DNA from: Cryptomeria japonica
Lineage: Eukaryota > Streptophyta > Pinopsida > Cupressales > Cupressaceae
NCBI RefSeq assembly: GCF_030272615.1
Contig: NW_026728903.1
Span: 312,001 to 376,000 of the forward strand
Length of the DNA: 64,000 nucleotides
Direction: 5' to 3'
Part shown: positions 35,083 through 46,989 of the stretch, one piece after another
How the letters are laid out: every line of letters begins with the position of its first letter
How positions within the stretch are numbered: the first letter of the stretch is position 1
Notes under the pieces: generated by a model
What the model saw: the letters and a program-made list of their open reading frames with translations, nothing else
The model's database searches: none
What the model was told of the DNA's origin: nothing
Translations under genes and position numbers: made by a program

Positions 35083-36800
35083 AAAGATGGCACACCTCGC
35101 TGTCTCCTCCTCATGTAGTGTAAGAACTCTTTACCAGTATTTAGTAGGACACTAGGTGTTCTTGAGGTTCCCTCATCATTCTCTATCAGAGACTGAATCT
35201 TAAAGGTTCTACTATCCTTCTTGAAGGAAATGGAGTTCTCCTCTCCATCATAGATCACCTTCCTATCAAATTGCCAGGGTCTACCTAGCAGTATATGATA
35301 GGCATCCATGGGTAACACATCACAAAGGATCTTATCCTTGTATCCTCCAATAGAGAACTCTACCCAAGTCTCTTCATTGACAAGCACACTCTGCTCTTGA
35401 TTCAACCATGTCACCTTGTAAGAGCTAGTGTGGGGTATCCTTGTGAGTTTCAACTTCTTGGCTGCCTCATCTGATATGATGTTATCAGTTGACCTTGAAT
35501 CAACTATCACCTTGCAAACTTTACCAAGGATCTTGCATCTCACCCTAAACAATTCTCTCCTATGCTTAGGTTCATCCTTAACCGGCTGTCTTATCAAGAC
35601 TCTATTGAACATCAGATTTTCTCCAATCTCTAATTCAATATGGTCCACCTCAGGTGTCTTGCTTCTTGATGTGTCTTCATGGGCATAAGCAACCCTTTTT
35701 CCACTGTTTGATGATGTAGGCTTGTCAGGGCATCTATAGGCTGGGTGTCCCAATCGACCACAATTGTAGCATTTCATGGTTGCAAAGTAGGAACTACTCC
35801 TGCTAGTACCTCTACCCCTATTTGGCCCCCCTTGTGCACCTCTACCTTGAGAATGACCTCCTCTAAGGGTGGTCTCACTATTATGCTTAATCAACTTGGA
35901 CTCTCCTTGATTCCTTTGTTCACTTGTCTTGCTTTGGTAACCACCTCGGTGATTCATTTGATCTCTACCTCTGCCTCTACCCCTATTGTTAGAGTCTCCC
36001 TTCCTTTTGTTCCTCTCTTCTACCTTAGCAGCAAGCTGATGACACTTTTGGATAGTGTTAGGAGTCCATAGGCTTATCTCCTCTTGGATGTTCCACTTTA
36101 GACCACATAGATACCTAGCCACCTTGATGGATTCTTCTTCTTGGACTTTGGATCTAAGACAAAGCTTTTGAAACTCTTTTGTGTAGGAGGCCACATCAAG
36201 ATCCTTCTACTTTAATCCATGTCTCTTCTTATGAAGTTGGACTTCATAATCCTCGGGTAAGTAGTTCTCCTTGATCTTACTCACCATGGCCTTCCAATTG
36301 GCTATAGGTAGCTTTCCCATGCTAACTCTCTCTTCTTGCAAGTACTTCCACGATGTCAAGGTTGCTCCCTTTAGTCTAGATTTGGCAACCTTAACCTTTT
36401 GGGATTCTGTCACACCCTCACACTCAAAATGGTTCTCCATACCCTCAATCCATTCCATGACGGTGTCAATATCCATCCTTCCGCTAAATAGTGGCAATCC
36501 TTCAAAAGATTTTGGATTCAAAGCCTTTATGGCCTTTACAAAAGGTTCTTCATTGATTAAGGGGTTTGGTTCAGGTATGATATCATCAAGATCAATAAAT
36601 TTCTTGCCTTTGTCATTGGTGTCTGAACCCCAGAGTCCATGTGCCCACTGATCAACCACTTCTTCTAGCTTATTCCTTATCTCACTCATAGCATCTTCAA
36701 GGAGTCTATTTTTCTCCTTCTGCTCTTCTACCTCCCTAGCCAGCTCTGTATTAGTGACCATTATGTTCTCCCCTACTGATTCACCAAAATATAGAGACAT
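35083..36800 (-). pseudogene. Chromovirus gag and protease
   Basis: The frame opens at 36,800 (MSLYFGESVGENIM). Gag capsid-like sequence includes FEGLPLFSGRMDIDTVMEWI and LKGATLTSWKYL. A TAG at 36,207-36,209 interrupts it (GLK, stop, KDLDVASYTKEFQ). The rest holds a basic Gly/Arg-rich stretch and an intact CCHC knuckle, CYNCGRLGHPAYRC, at about 35,775-35,735. The protease follows; its catalytic motif reads VIVDSRSTDNIIS, with Arg where DSG is normal, so protease activity is probably lost. It ends LLGRPWQFDRKVIYDGEE and a tail that shifts frame into RT at about 35,090. Confidence 0.9.
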
Positions 36801-36825
36801 GCACGGTCCACCAAATCTTTAACTT

Positions 36826-36837
36826 GCTCTGATACCA
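36826..36837 (-). promoter_or_regulatory. Chromovirus primer-binding site (initiator Met tRNA)
   Basis: The minus strand reads TGGTATCAGAGC, the standard 12 bases complementary to the plant initiator methionine tRNA 3' end, three bases from the 5' LTR. Confidence 0.95.
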
Positions 36838-36840
36838 ATC

Positions 36841-38439
36841 TGATGGGAATGGGTATGGGATAGACTAGCCTAGTCTATGCTCTTTCATCCTTTCCTTGGA
36901 TCACTAGGTGTTCTAACCACACCCTAGGGTCTCTAGGAATTACCTTGCTTGTGGACTCCCCTGACCTTGCCCAATCCACCCACCAGCAACTTGTAATACT
37001 TCTCCTAAGGTCTCACCTACTCATGAGATTCAAAAGAACCCTTATTTAGGCTGATAAGGGTTTGGATTGTCCTACACTTTCTTAGTTCCTAGCAAGGATA
37101 GGACAGGTCTTAGACATGGTTTTCCATCCATTCATGTGCCCCCAAGAGGTTTTAACCTTCCGTTTCCTTACCGATCTCACTATTTTGCTTTTATTCCTAC
37201 AAAATAGGGCTACAAGGAATGTGCCCAATTAGGCCTCTATTCCAGACTTTTAGGGCTCCCTCTTGAAAATGATGCACACACTTGTGAATATTCCAAAAAG
37301 TAATACTAATCATTTGGAAAGGGCTCAAAGATTTTCCTATTTTTGGGCCTCCAAGTGTCCGTACACTTCCCTAGGTGAATTTTGGGGTTTTTGAGGGTTT
37401 TTACAAGGGTTTTAAGGCCTGCCTAGGTCACAGTGATGGTTTGGTGTTCTTACAACCTTGTCTAGATTGGTGGAAGCTCCTCCTTATAACTAATGGTGCT
37501 CCACACACCCCTCTACAACTCCTCCAAAGGGTGAATCCTCCTTTGACCTTCCTTGCTCTCTTAGACCTCTGCAACCTTAACCCTTCCTAGTTGGGCACTA
37601 TCCAGTCTTGCCTAGGAGTGGGTCTTTGGATGGCTTCCCTGCATCTTCAAGGGCCCTTCTTGCTCTAAGGTAATGTATTGGGTCTTCACTCCTATTCCCC
37701 ATGGTTTCATGGTGATTCCACAATGTGGATAGGAGTTGTCAACCCATTGACACAAAACAATCCAAAACTGGATAGTGAAAGAGTGTTTTACAAAATATTT
37801 ACAAAGGACTCAAAACCTGCACAACACACTAAAACTAATTGCTCAAAATGGAAGAGTAAACACAACACAAATCTCTCAACATAGTTTAGTCTTCAAAACA
37901 TTCCATTATCACTCTCTGATGCTCCATTTGTGCCGACTGGCAACAAAATTACAGTCACAGTGAAGGTCTCTTTTCTTGGGCTGTACAAAAACTAACATCC
38001 AACCCATCATTTTAGGGTTTGTAACAATATATAGTATCCTTTCCTTGGTCTATGTGCCAAAATTAGGGTTCTCCATGCTAAACTAAGGTTTTTGACCTAT
38101 TAGGTGGAAAAGTTGCTTGACAACTTTGAAAAGTTGTCATGCAACTTTTTGCAACTTTTGAGCAACTTTTGCAATATTGCTTTTCTTGACTCCTAGGCCT
38201 ACATTGGGCTATCCTATGGACACAACCATGCTAAAAGGACCCCAAACTCATCAATGGCACACATACCCTCTCCTCCACAAGAAACCTCAACCAAGGCTTG
38301 AGAACCTAGGACCTAAACTAGGACCTAAATAAGACCAATGAGCTCATGGCTCTTATTACATTTACAATGTCTTCTTAAAGAAGAAAAACACCAACAAAAA
38401 CCAAAAGGAGGATGACCTTAGAAGGGTGCTCCTACACCA
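36841..38439 (-). mobile_element. Chromovirus 5' LTR
   Basis: It is the partner of 30,560-32,146, 1,599 bp long. Substitutions against the other copy cluster in the first 150 bases; the rest is closer. The TATA-like box is kept at 38,028-38,034. Confidence 0.95.
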
Positions 38440-38444
38440 GTTTC

Positions 38445-38658
38445 CTAAACACAAAGTTTTTCTATAGATATCTCTCCCCCTTTGACATCAAATTCCAAAG
38501 CAATACAAATACCAAAACATACAACCAATTCATATAACTAATTATAATAACCAATTGTTATAACCAACTACTCCCCCTAAGAAGTAGCTCTCCTCCATCA
38601 AAGCTAGAAAAAGGTTTCTCTATTAATTTCTGTTGGTTTGATGTCAATCTTCAATTGT
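38445..38658 (-). other. Copia-1 3' untranslated region, right of the chromovirus
   Basis: It lies between the Copia-1 RNase H stop and the chromovirus insertion. It contains CTCCCCCTTTGACATCA and ACTCCCCCTAAGAAGTAG, phrases also present in the matching region of Copia-2 (52,841 and 52,921), which supports common family ancestry. Confidence 0.7.
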
Positions 38659-40332
38659 TTAAGTCTCTACCAGTGAGGGTATTACCCCAAGTTGCTCTCT
38701 GAGATATTCAAAGGTTTCCTTAGGCAAAGGCTTAGTAAAGATATCTGCAATCTTCTCTTTAGTATTCACATAAACCAATCTCACTTCTTTTGCTTCAACA
38801 TTCTCTTTCAAAAACTTATATTTGATAGAAACATGTTTAGTCTTAGAGTGAAATACCAGATTCTTTGATATATCAATTGTTGTTGAATTATCACATTAAA
38901 TGATTATAGGTTCTTTGCATTTTACCTTTATGTGCTTCGACATTTTCTTAATCCATAATACCTTAGTACAATTAGTTGTTTCTGCAACATATTCTAATTT
39001 TGTTGTTGATAATGGTGTATAACTCTGTTTCTTTCTCAACCATGAAATCAATCTGCTACCAAGAAAGAATACTCCACCAGTAGTTCTCTTTATGTCATCA
39101 ACATCTCCTATCCAATTTGCATCAGTGTATACACAAAAATCAAAATTTTCATCTTTAGGATACCATAAACCAAGATTTGTTGTGCCTCGTAGATACCGAA
39201 AAATCCTTTTCACTGTTGATTCATGATTTTCTTTAGGGTTACTCTGAAATCTTGAAACATTACTTACTGCATTCATTATATCAGGTCTTGTTTGTGTCAA
39301 ATACAGTAAACCTCCAATCATAGATTTGTATCTTGTCAAATTAACAAGAGTTGAATCATCCTTCAATGTTAATTTATCAGTTGTAGTCATAGGAGTACTT
39401 ACCGGTTTAGAGTTTTTCATACCAAATTTCTTCAGTGGTTCCTTAAAGTATTTTGTTTGACATATGAATATACCTTTATCAGTCTATGAGATCAGCAATC
39501 CTAAAAAATAATTTTATCTCTCAAATCATAGACATTTCAAATTCTTCCTGCATCTTATTAGCAAAGTCTTTACGCAATCCATCTTCTCCTCTAGAAATGA
39601 TATCATAAAAAAAAACTTCAATAACCAAGATGTCATCATTAGTCACTTTTAAATATAAGTTGTTGTCAGCATTACCTTTAGTGTAACCAAACTTCAGAAG
39701 ATATTTGTCCAATCTAGCATACCAAGCTCTAGGAGCTTGCTTTAATCCATACAAAGATTTCCTTAATTTGCAAACCTTATCTTTATTATCTATCAATGAA
39801 AATCCATCTAGTTGTTCAATGTAAACTTCCTCTTCAAGATCACCATTCAAGAAATGCACATTTTACATTCATTTGATATACTTTGTAGTTCTTATGTGCT
39901 AAAAATGCAAGAAATAATCTGACTGCCTCAATTCTAGCTACCGGTGCAAAGGTTTCATCATAGTCAACTCCCTCTTTTTGTGAGTATCCTTTGCATACTA
40001 ATCTTGCTTTGTTTCTGATTACCTTACCATCTTCATTAAGTTTCTTTCTAAATACCCATTTAGTTCCAATTACATTTTTGTCTTTAGGTCGGGGAACCAA
40101 TATCCATGTATTATTCTTTTCAATTTGTTCTAATTAATCTTCCATTGCTTTAATCCAATATTTATCTTCACATGCCTCAATAACAGATGTTGGTTCAATT
40201 TGAGAAATTAAACATACCTCTTCATTTGTCAGTCTTCCTCTTGTCATAGCACCTTGATACTTATTTCCAATTATCTAACTTTCAAAGTGATTCAGTCTTA
40301 CATACTTGGGTTTGTTCACTTGTTGTTGTTCT
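38659..40332 (-). pseudogene. Copia-1 reverse transcriptase and RNase H
   Basis: RT copies the element's RNA into DNA; RNase H removes the template. The N-terminal part reads [20 protein letters not shown] and [17 protein letters not shown], then KSLYGLKQAPRAWY. The catalytic motif, normally Y/F-V-D-D, reads FFYDIIS at about 39,610, so the first Asp is replaced by Tyr. Two frames meet at 39,860-39,840, and stops occur near 39,521. RNase H follows with KSMIGGLLYLTQTRPDIMNA, YTDANWIGDVDD and, after a stop at 38,896, NSTTIDISKNLVF. It ends LGVIPSLVET with TAA at 38,659. Inactive. Confidence 0.88.
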
Positions 40333-41877
40333 TTAGTCACTATGGAATGATGTCGGTGTGACTAGATCCACATTTTGTACCAGTGCACTCTGTATTGGTT
40401 CATTTATGATCATCTCAACTACCGGTTCAGAATCTACAGACCTTGAATTTCCTCTAAATTTTTCATCTATCTTCACATTAGCAATCTCAATGATCTTCTG
40501 TAATCTTTTATTAAAACATCTATATGCCTTCATCTTAGATGAATAACCAATAAATATTCCTTCATAACTTCTAGGATCAAATTTACCAATATAATCATCT
40601 CTCTTAATATAACATTTTCTTCTAAGTATTTTAAAGTATTTAAGAGTAGGAGCATTACCAAACCATAGTTCATAAGGGGTCTTACCGGTTTCACCTTTGA
40701 TGTGAACTGTGTTGAAAGTGTAAACCATTGTATTCACTGCTTCTCTCTAATACACATGAGGTAGATTTTCTTCCAGTATCATGCTTCTAGCTACATCCAG
40801 AATAGTTTTATTCTTCTTTTTCACAATTCCATTCTGCTGAGGTGTCTGAGGTGCTGATAGTTGTCTTTCAATTCCATTCACTTCACAAAATGTATTGAAC
40901 TCCTTAGATGTAAATTATCCTCCTTGATCTGATCTTAAACATTTGATTTTCTTACCAGTTTCATTCTCTACCATTGCCTTGAATAACTTGAATTTTCTAA
41001 AAGCTTCTAATTTCTCCCTGAGAAAAGTAACCCAACACATTCTAGAATAATCATCAATAATTAGCATAAAATATCTATCTCCCTATAGACTTCTTGTTCT
41101 TGCTAGAACACACAAGTCAGTATGGATTAAATCAAGAACATTATTGGATTTCTCAGAAATACTCTTAAAAGTTGTTTTCACTTGCTTTCCCATTTGACAT
41201 CCCTTACATACCGGATTATGAGGTTTTACAATCTTAGGTAAATCCTTTAATGCCTTAGTTGAACTGATCTTTACAGTGCAATCAAAATTTACATGACAAA
41301 GTCTCTTATGCCAAAACCAACTTTCATCAATATGTGCAATCAAGCATGTCTTTTCACTGTTAGTCAAATGAAAGACATTACCTCTAGTTTGATTACCGGT
41401 TGCAATCTCCAAACCAGTTCTATTCATGATTTTGCATTTACCATTCTTGAATTGTAAGTGAAATCCCTTTTCAGCTAATTGACCAACACTCAAAAGATTA
41501 TGCTTCAAACCTTCAACATAATAAACGTTGTCAGTATTGTGCCTACCATCAAAAGATATAGTTCCCTATCCTTTGATCAAACAAGCTTTATCATCCCCAA
41601 ATCTTACTAGACCTCCACTATATTTATGAAAAGATAAGTATTTTCTTTTATCACCAGTCATATGATGTGAACATCCAGAATCTATAATCCATTCATCTTT
41701 TTCTTGAATTTCAGCTGCTAGGGCCTGCTCTATCGGTGGAACAATAGGTCTCGGTTGATATTCTTTTATTGCAACAAAAGCCCATCCATTGGCTGTCAGT
41801 TCTTCATCAGAATCATCAGTAACTCCTTCATTGACATAGTAACATGATTTATCTTTGTTCTTCTTAAATTTGTATCT
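40333..41877 (-). pseudogene. Copia-1 protease and integrase
   Basis: The copia protease motif DEWIIDSGCSHHMTGD is intact at about 41,700-41,660. The spacer ends HNLLSVGQLAEKGFHLQF. The integrase zinc finger is present (WFWHKRLCHVNFD, then VCKGCQMGKQVK), then the core (DLIHTDLC) broken by a TAG at 41,083. It resumes with YFMLIIDDYSRM, QNGIVKKKNKTILD and, in the open run 40,737-40,333, GETGKTPYELWFGNAPTLKY and YEGIFIGYSS. Four or more stops interrupt it. Confidence 0.88.
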
Positions 41878-42810
41878 CTAATATTTAGGGTTAGGCTTAT
41901 ATGTCCTTTTAGCTTCTTCTCTCAATATTGCATGTCTATCAGGACATCTAGATGCCATATGACCAAATTTATTGTAGTTAAAACATTTAAATGGTGCTTT
42001 ACCTTCATACTTACTTCCAATAGAACCTTTAGGCATTTTCCTTGCAAATAGTGCTTCAAGCTCTTCCAGTTCTTCATTTCCCCTCCTGATATATTCAAGT
42101 TCTCTTCCATAAATTGCTTTCCAATCAGATTTATCAGATGATGATGATTCTTCAGATGATGATGCTTTGAAGGCCAAATCTGTCTTAATTGTAACAGCAG
42201 GACCACATTCCTCAAGCTCAAATGCTGAAAGTTTTCCAACCAAGGTGTCTCTAGATATTGATATATTAGGCATTGTTCTCAACTCATTAATAGAAGTCAC
42301 TTTCATTTTATATGCCAGTGGAAAAGCTTTTAAAACTTTAGAAATAATTTCATCTTCACTTAAGGATCCTTCACAATATTGTATTCCTAAAACAATTTCA
42401 CTAACCCTTTCCATAAAAGCATAAATTCTTTCATCTTCTTCCATTTTCAAATTTTCATACCTGACCCAGAAGCATTCCAGTTTCACAATTTTGACAATGG
42501 TATCTCCTTCATTCAATGTCTCCAATTTATCCCAAATAGCTTTAGTAGTAGATCGGTCTGATAATCCCATGATTTGCTGATCTGATAATGCGCTCAAAAA
42601 TACTTCTCTTGCTTTGCAATCATTCTCTTGATCCTTACCCAATGTTGGTGGATTAGGTTGATTCAGTGTAGGACTAGCATAGCCATTCTTTGTAACTTCC
42701 CATATGTCTCTTCCAACTCAATTCAGATGTGTCTCCATTCTGATCTTTCATATACCATAGTTAGTTCCATCAAGTTTTGGACTATCCTTCCTAAAAAAAA
42801 TTGTTGTCAT
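41878..42810 (-). pseudogene. Copia-1 gag
   Basis: Gag forms the virus-like particle. The start is ATG at 42,810-42,808 (MTTIFFRKDSPKLDGTNYG), followed by TGA where the family has Trp (W in GIWKIRMETHL). The clean run from 42,642 holds the UBN2-type capsid region (ALSDQQIMGLSDRSTTKAIW, NEGDTIVKI, RISTRDTL-like ISISRDTLVGKL). The zinc knuckle reads CFNYNKFGHMASRC: the second Cys has become Tyr, so RNA packaging would be impaired. TAA ends it at 41,878. Confidence 0.88.
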
Positions 42811-42853
42811 AGAATCTCCTCAAGCTATTAGACTTCTGCAAAAAGAGAACTTA

Positions 42854-42865
42854 GCTCTGATACCA
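42854..42865 (-). promoter_or_regulatory. Copia-1 primer-binding site (initiator Met tRNA)
   Basis: The minus strand reads TGGTATCAGAGC two bases inside the 5' LTR (LTR edge at 42,868). It is a perfect 12-base match to the plant initiator Met tRNA end. Confidence 0.95.
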
Positions 42866-42867
42866 AT

Positions 42868-43911
42868 AGTTAGGACCCAAGAGGCAAATGAGAGGGGGGG
42901 AGTGAATAATTTATCTATTAATTTCATTTCAAATATAACTTAATCAAACATGATACTTAATACCGGTAAACCAAACTTAATGTCGGTTGATAGATTGACA
43001 GTTAGTATTAATACCGATGAAGCTTAATGCATAAAACGGAAATAGAAACAACGTCCACAACTCATAACACAGAGATTTGTACATGCAAACCTTGTAAGGG
43101 TAAAAACCATGGTGGGAAACCTTATCCACAATCAGGTGATACTACTGCAGATAGTATGCATAAACAAATGGGGTCTACACATGTAGAAAGGCCAACCGCC
43201 TAGAGCTCACTGCTCAATCAAAAAATAGGATTCACACTGACTACAATTGGATGGTTAGATCCAATGAATGTACTGCTCAAAGTAGCATCTCCAATGTTGG
43301 ATTCAGTATTGGTTAAGCTTTGATAATCACCTTCAAACCTTCCTTGAACCTTCTATATGGTCTGCTCATATGATCTTCAATATTCACACATACCATGTTA
43401 TAATACCATGTACAGTTATATTCACTCTTTTTTTTATCTCACAAATGAGATCTTACATGTATACCAAAACCTAAGACCAAATGTGTAGGTTGTCTCACTA
43501 AGAATATTACAATTAAATCAATTACAAATAAGTCAAGATGTGATGTATCATGTCGGCTCAATACATTTACAACAATGTCCAATCAATAAATCATTTTCAT
43601 AATGTGCCATGCTGATATGGAATAGATAATGCATACTGGTCCATTACCTAGACCAATTTTCTAGTGACGGAAAATATTTCAAACCGATTAGACCAATAAC
43701 CAAAATACCAAAACCAAGTATCCAAACCATGTCTTCAACATAACCAAGTGATATCCAGATGGTAACAAGTCATCCTCCATGCTGGTGAACAATATACCAG
43801 TGACTATGCATAAGTCACTGAACATGTTGGTTCAAAATAACCATAGATCTCCAGAAGGATAAGTGTTGACATCAATGACAAAACTAATGCAACACATCCA
43901 TAATACCAACA
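42868..43911 (-). mobile_element. Copia-1 5' LTR
   Basis: It is the partner of 29,311-30,377. In plus coordinates it starts AGTTAGG (family TGTTAGG with the first base changed) and ends CCAACA. Length is 1,044 bp. Confidence 0.92.
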
Positions 43912-43916
43912 ATAAG

Positions 43917-45553
43917 TGTTATTCATTAGAGTCTTATTACTAAAAGAAGGGATTTTAGAATGAGTAGAAAACAAAGTCTCATAAGTGGGATTAGAAATCT
44001 CTTGAGGAGATCCATAAGAGATTTGTTCATCACCAAGATTTCCTTATAAGGGGGGTGAGTGTTGAAAGAAGTAGAAGATGATTTGATTGAGGTGAGGTCA
44101 TCATCACTACTAAATATAGCATTCACATTGAGAGACATTCTTTTAAATTCTTTGGTGGGATTAGAAGGATTATATCCAAATCCAAATGAAGCTTCATGTG
44201 TGTTATGTTCTAAAGGAACTTTAATTTTTTATTCATTTGCACCAGAACCATTGCCATAATAGCCACTCTTAGCTAAAATCTGAAAACTAAGACCATAAAG
44301 GGATGCCAAATTAGAAAGAGAAGGTTGCTCCTCATAGGTCTCAGTGCTATATGAATTAGAGGAATCCTTTGAAGAATTATCTAAATTAGAAGTAGCCACA
44401 AAGTGGCTACTTAGTTGCTTAGATAAAGTGGGTTTCTCTTTAGGTTCCTCCTTCAATTTCTCCTTCTCAGTCTTAGATTCTTTCCAAGATACTCTATACT
44501 TTCCTATAAAAGTAGGGGTAAAGTCTATAGATCCCCAATCATCATTTGAGAGAACTCCTTTAGGAGAAAACATATCCTTAGGAGGAGATTCTGATTGAGT
44601 AGAAGAATCAAGAGTACTAGAAGGATCAAGATTATTAAAGGAAATAGATGTATTTGAAGAAGTAGGAAGATTGAGAGAAGAATGCGAAGTAGTTGAACAA
44701 GAAGATCTAGATTTTAATGGTTCTTGAATATTGGTATCAACTAACAAGGTGTATGTCATATTGTTATAAATGAAATTGACCTGCCTATGCAAAGTTGAGG
44801 GGACAACTTGCATGCTATGAATCCAAGGTCTCCCTAAGAGAAGGTTATATGTCAAATTACCAGGCATGACATGCATAGGTGTAGGTAAAATAACACGGCC
44901 TACCTTAATAGGCAATGTTATGACACCTAAATATTGTTTAGAAACATTATCAAAGCCTCGAATAGAAATAGAAGTATGTTTGATGAGTGAAAAATCCACA
45001 TTAATCTTATCCAATAAGTCCACACTGCAAACATTAAGGCCAAATCCATTATCCACAAGGGTTCACCTTATAGCACTATCATTGATAATAACCACAATCA
45101 TAAGAGGATCATATTGATGTCAGATTTCATGAGAAGGTAACTCATCTTGCATGAATAAAATTTGAGCTTTGGGTTTGTTTGTAGGATCAACCAAAGAAGC
45201 CATGCTATTAGGTGTCACTGTAGCTGGGACATCTAAATTTTTCAAAGCATCTTGTAACATCCCATGATAAGCAGGTGAAGCTTGAACCAAATCCCAAATA
45301 GAAATATTGGCAAGCGTAGCTTTAAGTTGTTGAATGAACTCATAATCCTTACTAAGAGTCTGTAATATATGAGGTGCTTATGGAAGAGTAGGTTGAGAGG
45401 GAGGAAGTGAAGTTGGGATAACTGGAGGAGGATTAGGTTGCCTATTATTTCTTGTGTTGTAGGTATGAGTAACTGTATTATAACTCTCTATAGTGATTTT
45501 CTTATCATATTTGGTGCAGGAGCACCCAAAGACACAAATTAAGCCTAAAAGAG
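43917..45553 (-). pseudogene. Tat-like gag C-terminus, aspartic protease and G-patch-like tail
   Basis: On the minus strand the gag end reads THTYNTRNNRQPNPPPVIP, then KDYEFIQQLKATLANISIWD (about 45,345-45,285), a Tat gag/protease linker. The protease runs from about 45,075: DNGFGLNVCSVDLLDKI (family D-D/N-G-S), GFDNVSKQYLGVITLPIKVG, NLTYNLLLGRPWIHSMQVVP. The expected Ser after DNG is Phe, so it is probably inactive. A Ser-rich acidic region follows, then ILAKSGYYGNGSGAN, which resembles the glycine-rich G-patch at this point in Tat/Ogre elements. Stops lie at about 45,375, 45,120, 45,065 and 44,228. The frame shifts near 44,050 and continues across Copia-1 to 29,216. Confidence 0.75.
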
Positions 45554-46989
45554 TCTAATATCACCTGTGAGGTGAAAATGATCATATGTAATAGGTTGAT
45601 AGTTTTGTGAGTCAATAAGACCCAATTGATGTAAGCCATTGTCATGGTTGCATTTTATAAGCCGCCATGGACAAATGACCATGTGGGCTAGTAGGAGTCT
45701 AGGCATGAGTTAGGAAAATAAATATTGGTATTAGAAACATCAGAAAAATCCTTGGAATATGCCAAATACACCTTGGAGTCACCAAATTTGAAAAGTGTGA
45801 GTTGACAACTTTTGTTGTCATTGCAAAATGTTGTAAAAAATGGATAACTAACCCTCCTATAGTTCCAAAGTTTGAAAAGTGGTTGGAAACCATTAGGGAG
45901 GCTATATTATGCCCACTTGGATTGATTCCAAGGCTATTGTTGGTCTTTTTGTTGAATTTGTTGAAATTGGTAAAGTTTTGGAGTCTGGAGCAATACAATA
46001 TATTTGGAGTTTGTTGAAATTTTGCACGTTTGATGTTATTTTCTGACTGATACATATTGGTGGATGCCTAAAACCAATTGGATGAGTTGGGGAAGTCTCT
46101 TACCTTTCATTTGAATTAAGTTTGAGGTCTTGTAACAATAGTGTTGTAGAGATCCATCAAAAACTAACCGAACTAGTCACAAACCTTATCGACACTTAGG
46201 GTTTCACTGTAAAGATGCCCTTAATCTGACATTTTCACTAGAGGACCAAACAACCCATGCAAAAATGTTAGAGGGGCCATTGTACCTTAATATTTTGGTT
46301 TTGGTTTGTAGGGAGGCTCCAATCTTGAAGAGATTGAATTGACACTAGGTGGGCATCTCTATGTGACCACCTGAACTGTAGAGGTGAAAATCACTTACAA
46401 TAGACAAAGAAGATGGGATCAAGTTTAGGAACCTTATATTTGGTGGTTTGAAACCTTACCCCATCTTGCAGAAGTGTTGGTTTAGTTGGGGGACTAATAA
46501 AAGGGGTACTTGGTTTGTAAATTAGGCCTAATTGGCTTAATTAGGTCTAGAAGGACAGTAAGGATATAGACCTTTCAAAATTTTGGTTAGAGTATAAGAC
46601 TTTGGGAAATTTTGTAACTTGATAAAAGGTATCTAAATCTGCCCTTAGTTTTTCTTTTCCTTTGGAATTTATTAAGTTGTATGTGGATAATTTAACCGGT
46701 AGAGCTACTAGTCTACCGGTAGGGCTACTAGACAAATAGGATAGTTGTGGGACAAGTACCCCTAACCCATTTGATAGTTAGATCTTATGGTTTTTTTTGT
46801 GTTGGTGGGACCACCAATAGACAAAAATCCAATAGGTTTTCATCCCAGTGGTACTGGAAGATTGTTTGCCATTCACACAAGATTAGAGTGTTTTCATCCT
46901 ACTGGTACCGGAAGATACTAAACCGGTATGGATCTGGTCACACAAATTGTTGTGTGAGTTGAGTACTTGGTAGGTGTGTTGTTTGACAC
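45554..46989 (-). other. Tat-like element, gag N-terminal region too decayed to read
   Basis: No convincing gag capsid or zinc knuckle could be read. Around 46,690-46,930 there are short repeated phrases (CTACTAGTCTACCGG; TTTTCATCC followed by ACTGGTACCGGAAGAT or a variant, twice). The stretch may include a small unrelated insertion whose ends I could not define. Confidence 0.35.

Larger units (their letters stand above)
30560..38439 (-). mobile_element. Chromovirus (Ty3/gypsy with chromodomain), minus strand, nested in Copia-1
   Basis: GTTTC at 30,555-30,559 and 38,440-38,444 is an exact target duplication. LTRs are at 30,560-32,146 (3') and 36,841-38,439 (5'); ends are TGATGGG...ACACCA in plus coordinates. 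The PBS is TGGTATCAGAGC (initiator Met) and the polypurine tract adjoins the 3' LTR. Coding order is gag with a CCHC knuckle, protease, RT, RNase H, integrase, chromodomain. It is structurally complete at 7,880 bp, with about five premature stops and one frameshift. It is the youngest layer in this nest by position. Confidence 0.97.
29311..43911 (-). mobile_element. Copia-1: Ty1/copia retrotransposon, minus strand, host of a chromovirus
   Basis: ATAAG at 29,306-29,310 and 43,912-43,916 is a perfect 5 bp target duplication. LTRs lie at 29,311-30,377 (3') and 42,868-43,911 (5'). A 12-base PBS matching the initiator-Met tRNA (TGGTATCAGAGC on the minus strand) adjoins the 5' LTR. Coding order is gag, protease, integrase, RT, RNase H, the copia order. 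The chromovirus at 30,560-38,439 lies in the 3' untranslated part between the RNase H stop (38,659) and the 3' LTR. Without it the element is about 6.7 kb. Many stops and altered catalytic residues show it is inactive. Confidence 0.95.

Noticed and set aside
35428-36651. Plus-strand ORFs opposite the chromovirus gag
   Set aside because: They are antisense shadows of the real minus-strand coding region.
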